A DNA stretch of 64,000 nt, from NCBI RefSeq assembly GCF_900231165.1, contig NZ_LT960614.1, positions 1,548,550 through 1,612,549 of the forward strand, given 5' to 3'. Numbering within the stretch: position 1 is the first letter of the stretch; each line of letters begins with the position of its first letter. A model generated the notes under the pieces. The model searched no databases. It was not told the origin of the DNA and saw nothing but the letters and a program-made list of their open reading frames with translations. The stretch comes from Hartmannibacter diazotrophicus. Its GTDB lineage: Bacteria > Pseudomonadota > Alphaproteobacteria > Rhizobiales > Pleomorphomonadaceae. The position numbers and the translations under genes are program-made. This document shows positions 35,695-44,970 of this stretch, in pieces.

Positions 35695-36999
35695 ATGGCA
35701 GACCTTTCGACCACCTTCTGCGGGATCAAGTCGCCCAATCCCTTCTGGCTGGCCTCGGCGCCGCCGACCGACAAGCAGTATAACGTCGAGCGCGCCTATG
35801 CGGCCGGCTGGGGCGGCGTCGTTTGGAAGACGCTGGGCGAGGACCCACCCGTCGTCAACGTCTCCGGCCCGCGCTATGGCGTCATGCATGCCGGCGACCG
35901 CCGCCTCGTTGCTCTCAACAATATCGAGCTCGTCACCGACAGGCCCTTCGAGCTGAACCTTCGCGAGATCAAGGAGGTCAAGAAGAAGTGGCCGGATCGC
36001 GCGCTGGTCGTCTCGCTGATGGTGCCTTGCGAGGAGCGCAACTGGACCGACATCGTCCAGCGCGTCGCCGAGACCGAGGCCGACGGCATCGAGCTCAACT
36101 TCGGCTGCCCGCACGGCATGAGCGAGCGCGGCATGGGCTCGGCCGTCGGCCAGGTGCCGGAATATATCGAGATGGTGACGCGCTGGGCGAAAGCGGCAAG
36201 CCGCATGCCCGTCATCGTCAAGCTGACGCCGAACATCACCGACATTCGCTTTCCCGCACGCGCGGCCAACGCGGGTGGGGCGGACGCCGTGTCACTGATC
36301 AACACGGTCTCGGCGATCATGTCCATCGACCTCGACCTCTTCGCGCCGACGCCGACCATCGACGGCAAGGGCAGCCATGGCGGCATGTGCGGCCCGGCGG
36401 TCAAGCCCATGGCGCTCAACATGGTCTCGGCCATCGCCCGCGATCCTGAGACCCGCGACCTGCCGATCTCCGGCATCGGCGGCGTCACCACCTGGCGCGA
36501 CGCGGCCGAATTCATCGCGCTCGGCGCCGGCAACGTGCAGGTCTGCACGGCGGCCATGACCTACGGCTTCAAGATCGTTCAGGAGATGATCGACGGCCTC
36601 TCCGACTGGATGGACGAGAAGGGCTACAGGTCAATCGAGGACTTCCGGGGCAGGGCGGTGCCCAATGTCACCGAGTGGCAGTATCTCAACCTCAACTACG
36701 TGACCAAGGCGAAGATCGACCAGGATCTCTGCATCAAGTGCGGACGTTGCCACATTGCCTGCGAGGACACGTCCCATCAGGCGATCACGTCGATGGTCGA
36801 TGGCGCCCGGCATTTTGAGGTGATCGACGAGGAATGCGTCGGCTGCAATCTCTGCGTCAATGTCTGCCCGGTCGAGAACTGCATCACCATGGAACCGATG
36901 ACGTCGGGCATCGATCCGCGCACCAAGAAGCCCATCGAGCCCTACGCCAACTGGACGACCCATCCGAACAATCCGATGGCGAAGGTGGCGGCGGAGTAA
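35695..36999 (+). CDS. preA: NAD-dependent dihydropyrimidine dehydrogenase, PreA subunit
   Basis: A 434-residue protein with an N-terminal dihydroorotate-dehydrogenase-like FMN barrel. LNFGCPHGMSERGMGSAVGQ contains the catalytic-loop region, and VKLTPNITDI and GIGGVTTWRDAAEFI bind FMN. The C-terminus has two 4Fe-4S motifs, CIKCGRCHIAC and CVGCNLCVNVCP. It reduces the pyrimidine ring using electrons passed from PreT. AGAGGAGACCCGTC precedes the ATG. It forms an operon with preT. Confidence 0.95.
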   Translation: MADLSTTFCGIKSPNPFWLASAPPTDKQYNVERAYAAGWGGVVWKTLGEDPPVVNVSGPRYGVMHAGDRRLVALNNIELVTDRPFELNLREIKEVKKKWPDRALVVSLMVPCEERNWTDIVQRVAETEADGIELNFGCPHGMSERGMGSAVGQVPEYIEMVTRWAKAASRMPVIVKLTPNITDIRFPARAANAGGADAVSLINTVSAIMSIDLDLFAPTPTIDGKGSHGGMCGPAVKPMALNMVSAIARDPETRDLPISGIGGVTTWRDAAEFIALGAGNVQVCTAAMTYGFKIVQEMIDGLSDWMDEKGYRSIEDFRGRAVPNVTEWQYLNLNYVTKAKIDQDLCIKCGRCHIACEDTSHQAITSMVDGARHFEVIDEECVGCNLCVNVCPVENCITMEPMTSGIDPRTKKPIEPYANWTTHPNNPMAKVAAE

Positions 37000-37123
37000 G
37001 CGCGTTCCCCGGTCGTCCAAGGACCGCCCTCGCAAGGGATGATCTCCGGCGACGAGACGGCATTCGGACAAGCCGTTCGCGATAGCTGCAGTTCTCTCGG
37101 ACGCTCGTCCCTGCCGCTGGTCT

Positions 37124-37756
37124 CTACGGTGTGACCGTGAGAGGGGTCACCATGCCGGCGGCGTAGTGGCCGGCCACGTTGCAGATCAGGAGATAGGAAC
37201 CGGGTGCCAGATTGACGTCGAGGTCGCCGACGGCGTTGGGCGACAGGTCGCTCACCTCGCCGAGGGTCTTGATCTGGTCTTCCGGCACGCGCCCGGTGTC
37301 GTAATCGTAGGGAAGCGGTGCATCGGGGTTGTCGACGGCGACGACGATCATCTCGTGCACGATGGCCTGCGACCAGTTGGTGACGGTGAAATGCACGTCA
37401 CCCGCCTTGACCGTGGCATGATCGGTGCGGATCGTCATCCGGCCCATCCCCATCGTGCCCCAGCCGGAGCCACCCTGGCCTGGACCTCCGCCCATCATGC
37501 CCCAGCCGTGACCGAAACCGTAGCCACCGCGCCGCTGGCCCATCATGCCCCAGCCTTGCCCGTCCTGGTTCGGGCCTGCTCCCGGCGCACCGCCGCCGCC
37601 CATCACGCCCCAGCCTCCGCCTCGTCCCATCATCGCGGACATGTCGAGCAGGGCGACGCGCACTTCGGTCCCGGTCCCGGCCGCTGAAGCCGGCACTGCG
37701 GCGAGCGCCATGAGGCCGACGCCGAGCGCAACGAACAATGCAGTCAAGTTTTTCAT
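37124..37756 (-). CDS. Secreted cupredoxin with Gly/Trp/Met-rich repeat segment
   Basis: A 210-residue protein with signal peptide MKNLTALFVALGVGLMALAAVPASA. Residues about 40-105 are low complexity with four imperfect GxGWGxMG repeats (WGVMG, WGMMG, WGMMG, WGTMG). The C-terminal domain has the blue-copper ligand set His in IVHEMIVV and Cys/His/Met in CNVAGHYAAGM, as in COG4454-type copper proteins. It is expected to bind copper in the periplasm, and the methionines may bind extra Cu(I). GGAGA lies 8 nt before this ATG. It stands alone, convergent with preTA. Confidence 0.85.
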   Translation of the reverse strand: MKNLTALFVALGVGLMALAAVPASAAGTGTEVRVALLDMSAMMGRGGGWGVMGGGGAPGAGPNQDGQGWGMMGQRRGGYGFGHGWGMMGGGPGQGGSGWGTMGMGRMTIRTDHATVKAGDVHFTVTNWSQAIVHEMIVVAVDNPDAPLPYDYDTGRVPEDQIKTLGEVSDLSPNAVGDLDVNLAPGSYLLICNVAGHYAAGMVTPLTVTP

Positions 37757-37910
37757 GACAGTTCTCCAGCTGTTTGCCGGAGCGACTGTCGTCGTTATCT
37801 GCCGCGCCCGCATTGACGCGGGTCAATCGGGCCGGCCATGCCCTGAGACATCGGACGATCCGCCGGCATCGGCCCGGAGCGACGATGCGACCTGGAAATG
37901 GACAATCCGC

Positions 37911-38735
37911 CTAGTTTGCCGCGATCTTTCCGGCGTAATAGGCGATGGTCTGCTGGTAGACCGTCGACAGGTTCCAGTCGTTGAAGACCTTGAAGTTCGG
38001 CTCGCCTTCCTGGTAGCCCGCGCCGGGGATCCAGCCGTGGCCGCGCAGGTAGTTGGCGGTCGAATAGAGGACGTCCGGCACCGAGCGGATCAGGTCGCGC
38101 CGTCCGTCGCCGTCGCCGTCGACCGCGTAGGCGAGGTATTTCGACGGCAGGAACTGCGTCTGGCCGAGTTCGCCGAAGCCGGCGCCCTTCATTTCCGAAA
38201 GCGTCAGGTCGCCGCGCTGCAGGATCTTGAGCGCGGAGATGAGTTCATTGGTGAAGAAGGCCGAGCGCCGGCAGTCATAGGCAAGGGTTGCAAGCGGCGC
38301 GAAGACGCCCTTGTTGCCGGAGAAGTTGCCGAAGCCCGTCTCCAGGCCCCAAAGTGCAACGACCACCTCGCCCGGAACTCCGTAGGCGGCTTCCACCTGC
38401 GAGAGGAGCTGGGCGTTGCGCTTGTAGGCCTTCTTGCCGAGCGCGATCGCTCCGGCGTTGGCGCGCGTGGAGGCGAATTTCTCGAAGCTCTGCGAGAAGG
38501 TCTTCTTCTGCCCCCGGTCGAGGCTGATCGCCTTGCGGTCGTAGGACACGCCGCTGAGCGCCTGATTGAGCGTCGATTGCGAGATGCCGTTGGCCATCGC
38601 CAGTTGCTGGAAATCCGTCAGCCAGGCATTGAAACCGTCCGCCGTGTTGCCGCAGGTGGCCGCGGCGGAGGAAAGGGAACCGGCTGCGAGAAAGGCGCAG
38701 GCAGCGACAAACTTGACGCAAGATTTGAACAGCAT
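37911..38735 (-). CDS. MltB-type lytic murein transglycosylase
   Basis: A 274-residue periplasmic enzyme with a signal peptide (VKFVAACAFLAAGSLSSAAA). The SLT family 3/MltB fold shows in VVALWGLETGFGNFSG (catalytic Glu in ETGFG), LATLAYDCRRSAFF, GELGQTQFLPSKYLAYAVDGDGDGRRDL and YLRGHGW. It cleaves peptidoglycan glycan strands to 1,6-anhydromuropeptides. There is no C-terminal peptidoglycan-binding domain. The start MLFKSCV is chosen because the 15 upstream codons precede the hydrophobic signal without a ribosome-binding site. Confidence 0.9.
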   Translation of the reverse strand: MLFKSCVKFVAACAFLAAGSLSSAAATCGNTADGFNAWLTDFQQLAMANGISQSTLNQALSGVSYDRKAISLDRGQKKTFSQSFEKFASTRANAGAIALGKKAYKRNAQLLSQVEAAYGVPGEVVVALWGLETGFGNFSGNKGVFAPLATLAYDCRRSAFFTNELISALKILQRGDLTLSEMKGAGFGELGQTQFLPSKYLAYAVDGDGDGRRDLIRSVPDVLYSTANYLRGHGWIPGAGYQEGEPNFKVFNDWNLSTVYQQTIAYYAGKIAAN

Positions 38736-38815
38736 CGATCCGCAGTCTCCGTATGGTCGGGACGTCGACGATCCTTGCAATACAGGCCCGCGGCCGATCC
38801 TTCAATGAGCAGACG

Positions 38816-39478
38816 TCATTCTTGTGGCGGTCGCGGCAGGATGCCCTTGAAGAAAATGTCGCCGACCGACTTTGAGGCGGCCTCGAACATGGCCGGCGAC
38901 GTGACGATGCTCTCGCCCGTGACGCCGACGATCTGCGTGTCGAAATCGGCATAGTGCTGGGTCATCGCCCAGATCATGAAGATGACATGCACCGGATCGA
39001 CCGGGGCGAGGCGGCCGGCCGCCATCCAGCCCTTGAGGACGGCGGACTTGCGCTCGACGATGTCCCGGAGTTCGGTCTTCAGTTGCGGCATGACCGTTGG
39101 CGCACCCTGCAGGATTTCCGACGCGAAAAGCCGCGAGGCCTTCGGGTTATCGCGCGACATCGCCATCTTCTGCGACACGAACTGGCGAATTTCCTCTTCC
39201 GGATCGCCATCGGGGTCGATCGCTTCCAGCGGCGTCAGCCAGCTTTCCAGCGTGCGGGTCAGCACCGCGACATAGATGTCCTGCTTGCGGCGGAAGTAAT
39301 AGAGCAGGTTCGGTTTCGACATGCCGGCGGATTCGGCGATCTGGTCGACGGTCGCGCCGCGAAAGCCATAGGTGGAGAAGATGTCGAGCGCCGCATCGAG
39401 AATGCGTTCCTCATTCTCGATCTGGATTCGGGTTCGTTTCTTGCTCTGGCTGGCTCGGGCCGTGTTGTCGACAAGCAT
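38816..39478 (-). CDS. rutR: RutR-like TetR-family regulator of pyrimidine catabolism
   Basis: A 220-residue TetR-family repressor. The helix-turn-helix is IAESAGMSKPNLLYYFRRKQDIY, and the C-terminal ligand domain (FASEILQGAPTVMPQLKTELRDIVERKSAVLKGWMAAGRL, then IWAMTQHYADFDTQI) closely resembles RutR, which releases DNA on binding uracil or thymine. It lies within the pyrimidine cluster and diverges from the aminotransferase gene. RutR-like operators precede preT, the aminotransferase and the amidohydrolase. The start MLVDNTAR is chosen because the longer frame has no ribosome-binding site. Confidence 0.85.
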   Translation of the reverse strand: MLVDNTARASQSKKRTRIQIENEERILDAALDIFSTYGFRGATVDQIAESAGMSKPNLLYYFRRKQDIYVAVLTRTLESWLTPLEAIDPDGDPEEEIRQFVSQKMAMSRDNPKASRLFASEILQGAPTVMPQLKTELRDIVERKSAVLKGWMAAGRLAPVDPVHVIFMIWAMTQHYADFDTQIVGVTGESIVTSPAMFEAASKSVGDIFFKGILPRPPQE

Positions 39479-39588
39479 GGGGCGCCAACCCTTTCCTGAT
39501 CTGTCCGGTGATTCCGGGCCCGGCCGGGGGCGCGGGAATCGTCTAAAAATTCCCCTTGAGACGGATTCGAGCATCCAATAGCTTAATG

Positions 39589-39604
39589 TTGACCAAACAG
39601 TCAG
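39589..39604. promoter_or_regulatory. RutR-like operator between rutR and the aminotransferase gene
   Basis: TTGACCAAACAGTCAG matches TTGACCA-NN-TGGTCAA in 11 of 14 defined positions, with a perfect left half. It lies in the 314-bp divergent gap, 111 bp from rutR and 189 bp from the aminotransferase start. Confidence 0.55.
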
Positions 39605-39792
39605 AAAATATGCAAGGCCTTGTGTTCACGGCCAGTCGCCAGCCCGGGACCGCCCGGCGGCCCGTCCGGTCCTGTTGCCGGGCTTTGCGCCGTCGAAGTT
39701 CCCCGCCGACAGGTCCGACGCATCCCGTTTCGTCCAACATCGTCCGGCCGCCCCTTGAGGATACGGCCACATCGCCTCTCTGGAGCCTCACC

Positions 39793-41148
39793 ATGGCCGA
39801 CACACGCGTTTCCACCAACAACCTCGACAGCTTCTGGATGCCGTTCACGGCCAACCGCCAGTTCAAGCAGGACCCGCGGATGCTCGTCTCGGCCAAGGGC
39901 ATGTATTACAAGAATGCCGAGGGCCGGCAGATCCTCGACGGCACGGCGGGCCTGTGGTGCGTGAACGCGGGCCATGCCCGCCCGAAGATCGTCGAGGCGA
40001 TCGCCACCCAGGCCGGCGAGCTGGACTATGCGCCGGCCTTCCAGATGGGCCACCCGAAGGCCTTCGAGCTGGCCTCGCGCCTGACGGCCATGCTGCCGTC
40101 GCCGATGGACCACGTCTTCTTCACCAACTCCGGCTCGGAATCGGTCGAAACCGCGCTCAAGATCGCGCTCGCCTATCACCGCGCCAAGGGCAACGGCTCC
40201 AAGTTCCGTCTTCTCGGCCGCGAGCGCGGCTACCACGGCGTCAATTTCGGCGGCATTTCGGTCGGCGGCATCGTCTCCAACCGCAAGATGTTCGGCACGC
40301 TACTCACCGGCGTCGACCACATCCGCCACACCCATGACCTGGAGCGCAACGCCTTCACGCGCGGCGTTCCCGAGCACGGCGAGGAATTCGCCGACGATCT
40401 GGAGCAGGTGATCACGCTGCACGATCCCTCCACCATCGCGGCCCTGATCGTGGAGCCGGTGGCGGGCTCCACCGGCGTGCTCATCCCGCCGAAGGGCTAT
40501 CTCGAAAAGCTCAGGGCGATCTGCGACAAGCACGACATCCTGCTCATCTTCGACGAGGTCATCACCGGTTTCGGCCGCCTCGGCACGCCCTTCGCGGTAG
40601 ACTATTTCGGCGTCATGCCGGACCTCATCACGACGGCCAAGGGCATCACCAGCGGCACGGTGCCGATGGGTGCGGTCTTCCTGCAGAAGAAGATCTACGA
40701 CGCCTTCATGAACGGGCCCGAGCACGTCATCGAGTTCTTCCATGGCTACACCTACTCCGGCCACCCGCTCGCCTGCGCTGCGGCGCTCGCGACCCTCGAC
40801 ACCTATGCCGAGGAGGGGCTGCTGACAAAGGGCGCTATGGATGCGGACGAGCCGGGCGACGGCAAGGGCCTCGGCACCTACTGGCAGACGGCGCTGCACT
40901 CGCTGCGCGGCATGCCTCATGTCATCGACATCCGCAACATCGGCCTCGTCGGCGCCATTGAACTGGAATCGATCCCGGGAGCGCCCACCAAGCGTGCCTT
41001 CAACGCCTTCCTCAAGGCCTACGAAAAGGGCGTCATGATCCGCACCACCGGCGACATCATCGCGCTCTCGCCGCCGCTGATCGTGGAGGATCACCACATC
41101 GACGAGATCGTCGCGACGCTTGCGATGGTGTTGAAGGATCTCGAATAA
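39793..41148 (+). CDS. Beta-alanine--pyruvate (omega) aminotransferase
   Basis: A 451-residue class III PLP aminotransferase. The PLP lysine is Lys283 in TTAKGITSG. FTNSGSESVETALK and LLIFDEVITGFGRLG are the cofactor motifs, and FDEVITGFGR with GALIVEPVAGSTGVL-like residues fits the beta-alanine group. It converts beta-alanine to malonate semialdehyde, the step after the amidohydrolase and before mmsA. A segment near residue 350 (GAMDADEPGDGKGLGTYWQ) is about 10 residues longer than I expect from relatives. GGAG lies 8 nt before the ATG. Confidence 0.9.
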   Translation: MADTRVSTNNLDSFWMPFTANRQFKQDPRMLVSAKGMYYKNAEGRQILDGTAGLWCVNAGHARPKIVEAIATQAGELDYAPAFQMGHPKAFELASRLTAMLPSPMDHVFFTNSGSESVETALKIALAYHRAKGNGSKFRLLGRERGYHGVNFGGISVGGIVSNRKMFGTLLTGVDHIRHTHDLERNAFTRGVPEHGEEFADDLEQVITLHDPSTIAALIVEPVAGSTGVLIPPKGYLEKLRAICDKHDILLIFDEVITGFGRLGTPFAVDYFGVMPDLITTAKGITSGTVPMGAVFLQKKIYDAFMNGPEHVIEFFHGYTYSGHPLACAAALATLDTYAEEGLLTKGAMDADEPGDGKGLGTYWQTALHSLRGMPHVIDIRNIGLVGAIELESIPGAPTKRAFNAFLKAYEKGVMIRTTGDIIALSPPLIVEDHHIDEIVATLAMVLKDLE

Positions 41149-41182
41149 GCGGAAGGGCTGCCCGACTGCCGAATTCTACAAG

Positions 41183-41213
41183 AAGGCGCCGCATGGATTG
41201 CGGCGCCTTTTTT
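41183..41213 (+). terminator. Rho-independent terminator after the aminotransferase gene
   Basis: An 11-bp perfect stem (AAGGCGCCGCA and its complement), loop TGGAT, then six T, 35 nt after the stop codon. Confidence 0.9.
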
Positions 41214-41222
41214 GTCGCTACT

Positions 41223-41380
41223 CCCCCTCATCCGGCCCTTCGGGCCACCTTCTCCCCATGGGGCGAAGGGTAAGTTGTGGCGCCGCCTTTCTCGACCAAT
41301 GCGCGGAATTGGCCAGCCGCCGCAGCTTTTTACCTTCTACCCTTTGGGGAGAAGGTGGCCCGAAGGGCCGGATGAGGGGG
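41223..41380. repeat. RIME-like palindromic intergenic element
   Basis: Two perfect 35-bp inverted arms (41223-41257 and 41346-41380; outer ends CCCCCTCATCC and GGATGAGGGGG, inner ends CTTCTCCCC and GGGGAGAAG) enclose about 88 bp whose flanks are themselves partly complementary. This is the look of the Rhizobium-specific intergenic mosaic elements. It encodes no protein; mirror-image frames on both strands merely translate the arms. It lies between a terminator and mmsA. Confidence 0.8.
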
Positions 41381-41536
41381 ATGGCGCAAGGCAACTCACC
41401 ATGAGATGTGCATCCATGCACACCCGTTGTGGGAAATGGCCTCTACGATGATCAAGAAATAACATGCTAAATGGCCGCCATCACAAGGCTGACCAGGCGG
41501 TGGCCGGCGCGAAGAACCCATGCCAGGGGAGAACCC

Positions 41537-43030
<1,494 letters not shown>

Positions 43031-43055
43031 GGACGGCGCGGACATGGAATTTTGC

Positions 43056-43092
43056 GAAGGCCCGGTGGACGTCCGCCGGGCCTTCTGTTTTT
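43056..43092 (+). terminator. Terminator after mmsA
   Basis: GAAGGCCCGG and CCGGGCCTTC (10 bp) surround a loop that can itself pair (GGACGTCC), followed by TGTTTTTCTG. It lies 26 nt after the mmsA stop and before the cupin gene. Confidence 0.8.
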
Positions 43093-43120
43093 CTGATCTC
43101 CCGCCAGCAGGAAATCGCCC

Positions 43121-43420
43121 ATGAGCCGTTTTGCCGCCCGTCCCGCCGCCGTTCCCACCATGCTTCTCGATGACGACAAGGTCCGCGTGATCCGGTGGGA
43201 CTTTGCCCCCGGCGCCGATACCGGCTGGCATCGTCACGGCCTCGATTATGTCGTCGTGCCCATGACCGATTGCTCCTTCCTGATCGAGGAGGACGGCGGC
43301 GAGCGCCGTGTCGAAATGGCGCAAGGTCAGGTCTATCGCCGCGACGAGGGCGTCGAGCATAACGTCGTCAACGGTGGCAGTGCGCCGATGTCCTTCATCG
43401 AGGTTGAAATGAAACGCTGA
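43121..43420 (+). CDS. Small cupin-domain protein
   Basis: A 99-residue single-domain cupin. Motif 1 is GADTGWHRHGLDYVVVPM with the metal-ligand histidines, and motif 2 is around YRRDEGVEHNVVNGG. It may be a metal-dependent enzyme accessory or sugar-binding-like protein; no function can be assigned. AGCAGGAAATCGCCC precedes the ATG. It lies after the mmsA terminator and before the RutR-like operators, so it may have its own promoter or depend on read-through. Confidence 0.85.
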   Translation: MSRFAARPAAVPTMLLDDDKVRVIRWDFAPGADTGWHRHGLDYVVVPMTDCSFLIEEDGGERRVEMAQGQVYRRDEGVEHNVVNGGSAPMSFIEVEMKR

Positions 43421-43486
43421 TTCTGGACGTCGTCCACCAGCCAGAAATTGGTGCGTAGGGGTTAGAGGATTGCTCAAAAATCACCC

Positions 43487-43534
43487 TTGACCAATTCCAG
43501 AGCAGGCGGGAAGATGTGTTGATCAATTGGTAAA
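43487..43534 (+). promoter_or_regulatory. RutR-like operators before the amidohydrolase gene
   Basis: TTGATCAATTGGTAAA (43519-43534) matches TTGACCA-NN-TGGTCAA in 12 of 14 defined positions. Half-site TTGACCAATT (43487-43496) lies 32 bp upstream, about three helical turns. They are 108-156 bp before the amidohydrolase start and probably control the whole operon to the ABC transporter. Confidence 0.6.
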
Positions 43535-43642
43535 AAATAGCTCCTGCCAGGACGAATCCGCCTGTCGGTTCGCGTGGCGTGGAGTTGTAACGCGGTGCCG
43601 GCCCCACGTGCGGCGCCAGTCCAATCGCCAAGGGGAATCCGA

Positions 43643-44893
43643 ATGACTGCGCCTGCCTCCAACCTTCGTGTCAACGGCGACCGGCTGTGGGACAGCCTGA
43701 TGGAGATGGCGAAGATCGGCCCCGGCGTTGCCGGCGGCAATAACCGCCAGACCCTGACCGACGCCGACAAGGAAGGGCGCGAACTCTTCAAGTCGTGGTG
43801 TGACGAGGCGGGCCTCACCATGGGCGTCGACAAGATGGGCACCATGTTCGCGATGCGCGCCGGCGAGGACCCGGAGGCGCTCCCGGTCTATGTCGGCTCC
43901 CACCTCGACACCCAGCCGACTGGCGGCAAATACGACGGCGTGCTCGGCGTCCTCGGGGCGCTGGAGGTCGTGCGCTCCATGAACGACCTCGGCATCAAGA
44001 CGAAGCATCCGGTGGTCGTCACCAACTGGACCAACGAGGAGGGCGCTCGCTTTGCGCCCGCCATGCTGGCCTCCGGCGTTTTCGCCGGTGTCCTCTCGCT
44101 CGACTACGCCTATGGCCGCAAGGATCCGGAGGGCAAGACCTTCGGCGACGAGTTGCAGCGCATCGGCTGGGTCGGCGACGAGGAGGTCGGCGCGCGCAAG
44201 ATGCACGCCTATTACGAACTCCACATCGAGCAGGGCCCGATCCTGGAGGCCGAGGGCAAGGACATCGGCGTCGTCACCCACTGCCAGGGTCTCTGGTGGC
44301 TGGAATTCACGCTGACCGGCAAGGCGGCGCATACCGGTTCGACGCCCATGAACCTTCGCGTCAATGCCGGCCTCGCCTTCGCCCGCATCCTGGAGATGGT
44401 CCAGAAGGTCGCGATGGACGCCCAGCCGGGCGCCGTCGGCGGCGTCGGGCAGGTGTTCTTCTCGCCCAACTCGCGCAACGTCATTCCCGAGACCGTCACC
44501 TTCACGGTCGACATCCGCTCGCCCGATCAGGAAAAGCTCGACGGCATGCGCGCGAAGATCGAGGCGGAAGCCCCGAAGATCTGTGCGGAACTCGGCGTCG
44601 AGTGTTCCATCGAGGCGGTCGGCCACTTCGATCCGGTGACCTTCGACCCGGAACTCGTGAGCGCGGTGCGCAACGCGGCCGAAACCCTCGGCTACAGCCA
44701 CATGAACCTCATTTCAGGCGCCGGCCATGATGCCTGCTGGGCGGCCCAGGTCGCCCCCGCCACCATGGTCATGTGCCCCTGCGTCGGCGGCCTTTCGCAC
44801 AACGAGGCCGAGGAAATCTCCAAGGAATGGGCGACCGCTGGCACGGATGTCCTGCTGCGCGCGGTGGTCGAGACGGCGCAGATCGTGGAGTGA
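43643..44893 (+). CDS. Zn-dependent N-carbamoyl-beta-alanine amidohydrolase (M20 family)
   Basis: A 416-residue enzyme of the hydantoinase/carbamoylase family. Metal ligands are visible in YVGSHLDTQPTGGKYDG, TNEEGARFAPAM and YYELHIEQGPILE, with a late His in SGAGHDACWAA. GKAAHTGSTPMNLR marks the dimerisation domain. In this cluster it should hydrolyse N-carbamoyl-beta-alanine (beta-ureidopropionate) to beta-alanine, CO2 and ammonia. Relatives that act on L-carbamoyl amino acids or allantoate are alternatives. AAGGGGAATCCGA precedes the ATG. hydA follows 77 nt later. Confidence 0.9.
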   Translation: MTAPASNLRVNGDRLWDSLMEMAKIGPGVAGGNNRQTLTDADKEGRELFKSWCDEAGLTMGVDKMGTMFAMRAGEDPEALPVYVGSHLDTQPTGGKYDGVLGVLGALEVVRSMNDLGIKTKHPVVVTNWTNEEGARFAPAMLASGVFAGVLSLDYAYGRKDPEGKTFGDELQRIGWVGDEEVGARKMHAYYELHIEQGPILEAEGKDIGVVTHCQGLWWLEFTLTGKAAHTGSTPMNLRVNAGLAFARILEMVQKVAMDAQPGAVGGVGQVFFSPNSRNVIPETVTFTVDIRSPDQEKLDGMRAKIEAEAPKICAELGVECSIEAVGHFDPVTFDPELVSAVRNAAETLGYSHMNLISGAGHDACWAAQVAPATMVMCPCVGGLSHNEAEEISKEWATAGTDVLLRAVVETAQIVE

Positions 44894-44970
44894 CGGCAGA
44901 CCGGATGTGATTGCGAAATCGCAAAATTTGACCCAGGCGAAAACAACAACTCGATCCAGGGAACAGCATC

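Noticed and set aside
41198-41451. Short frames on both strands in the RIME-like element
   Set aside because: They encode near-identical peptides because they read the two inverted arms; no ribosome-binding sites.
43487-43502. A second full RutR operator at 43487
   Set aside because: Only the left half matches (TTGACCA); the right half diverges, so it is treated as a half-site.
44927-44943. RutR-like site before hydA (TTGACCCAGGCG)
   Set aside because: Only six bases of one half-site match, and hydA probably belongs to the upstream operon.
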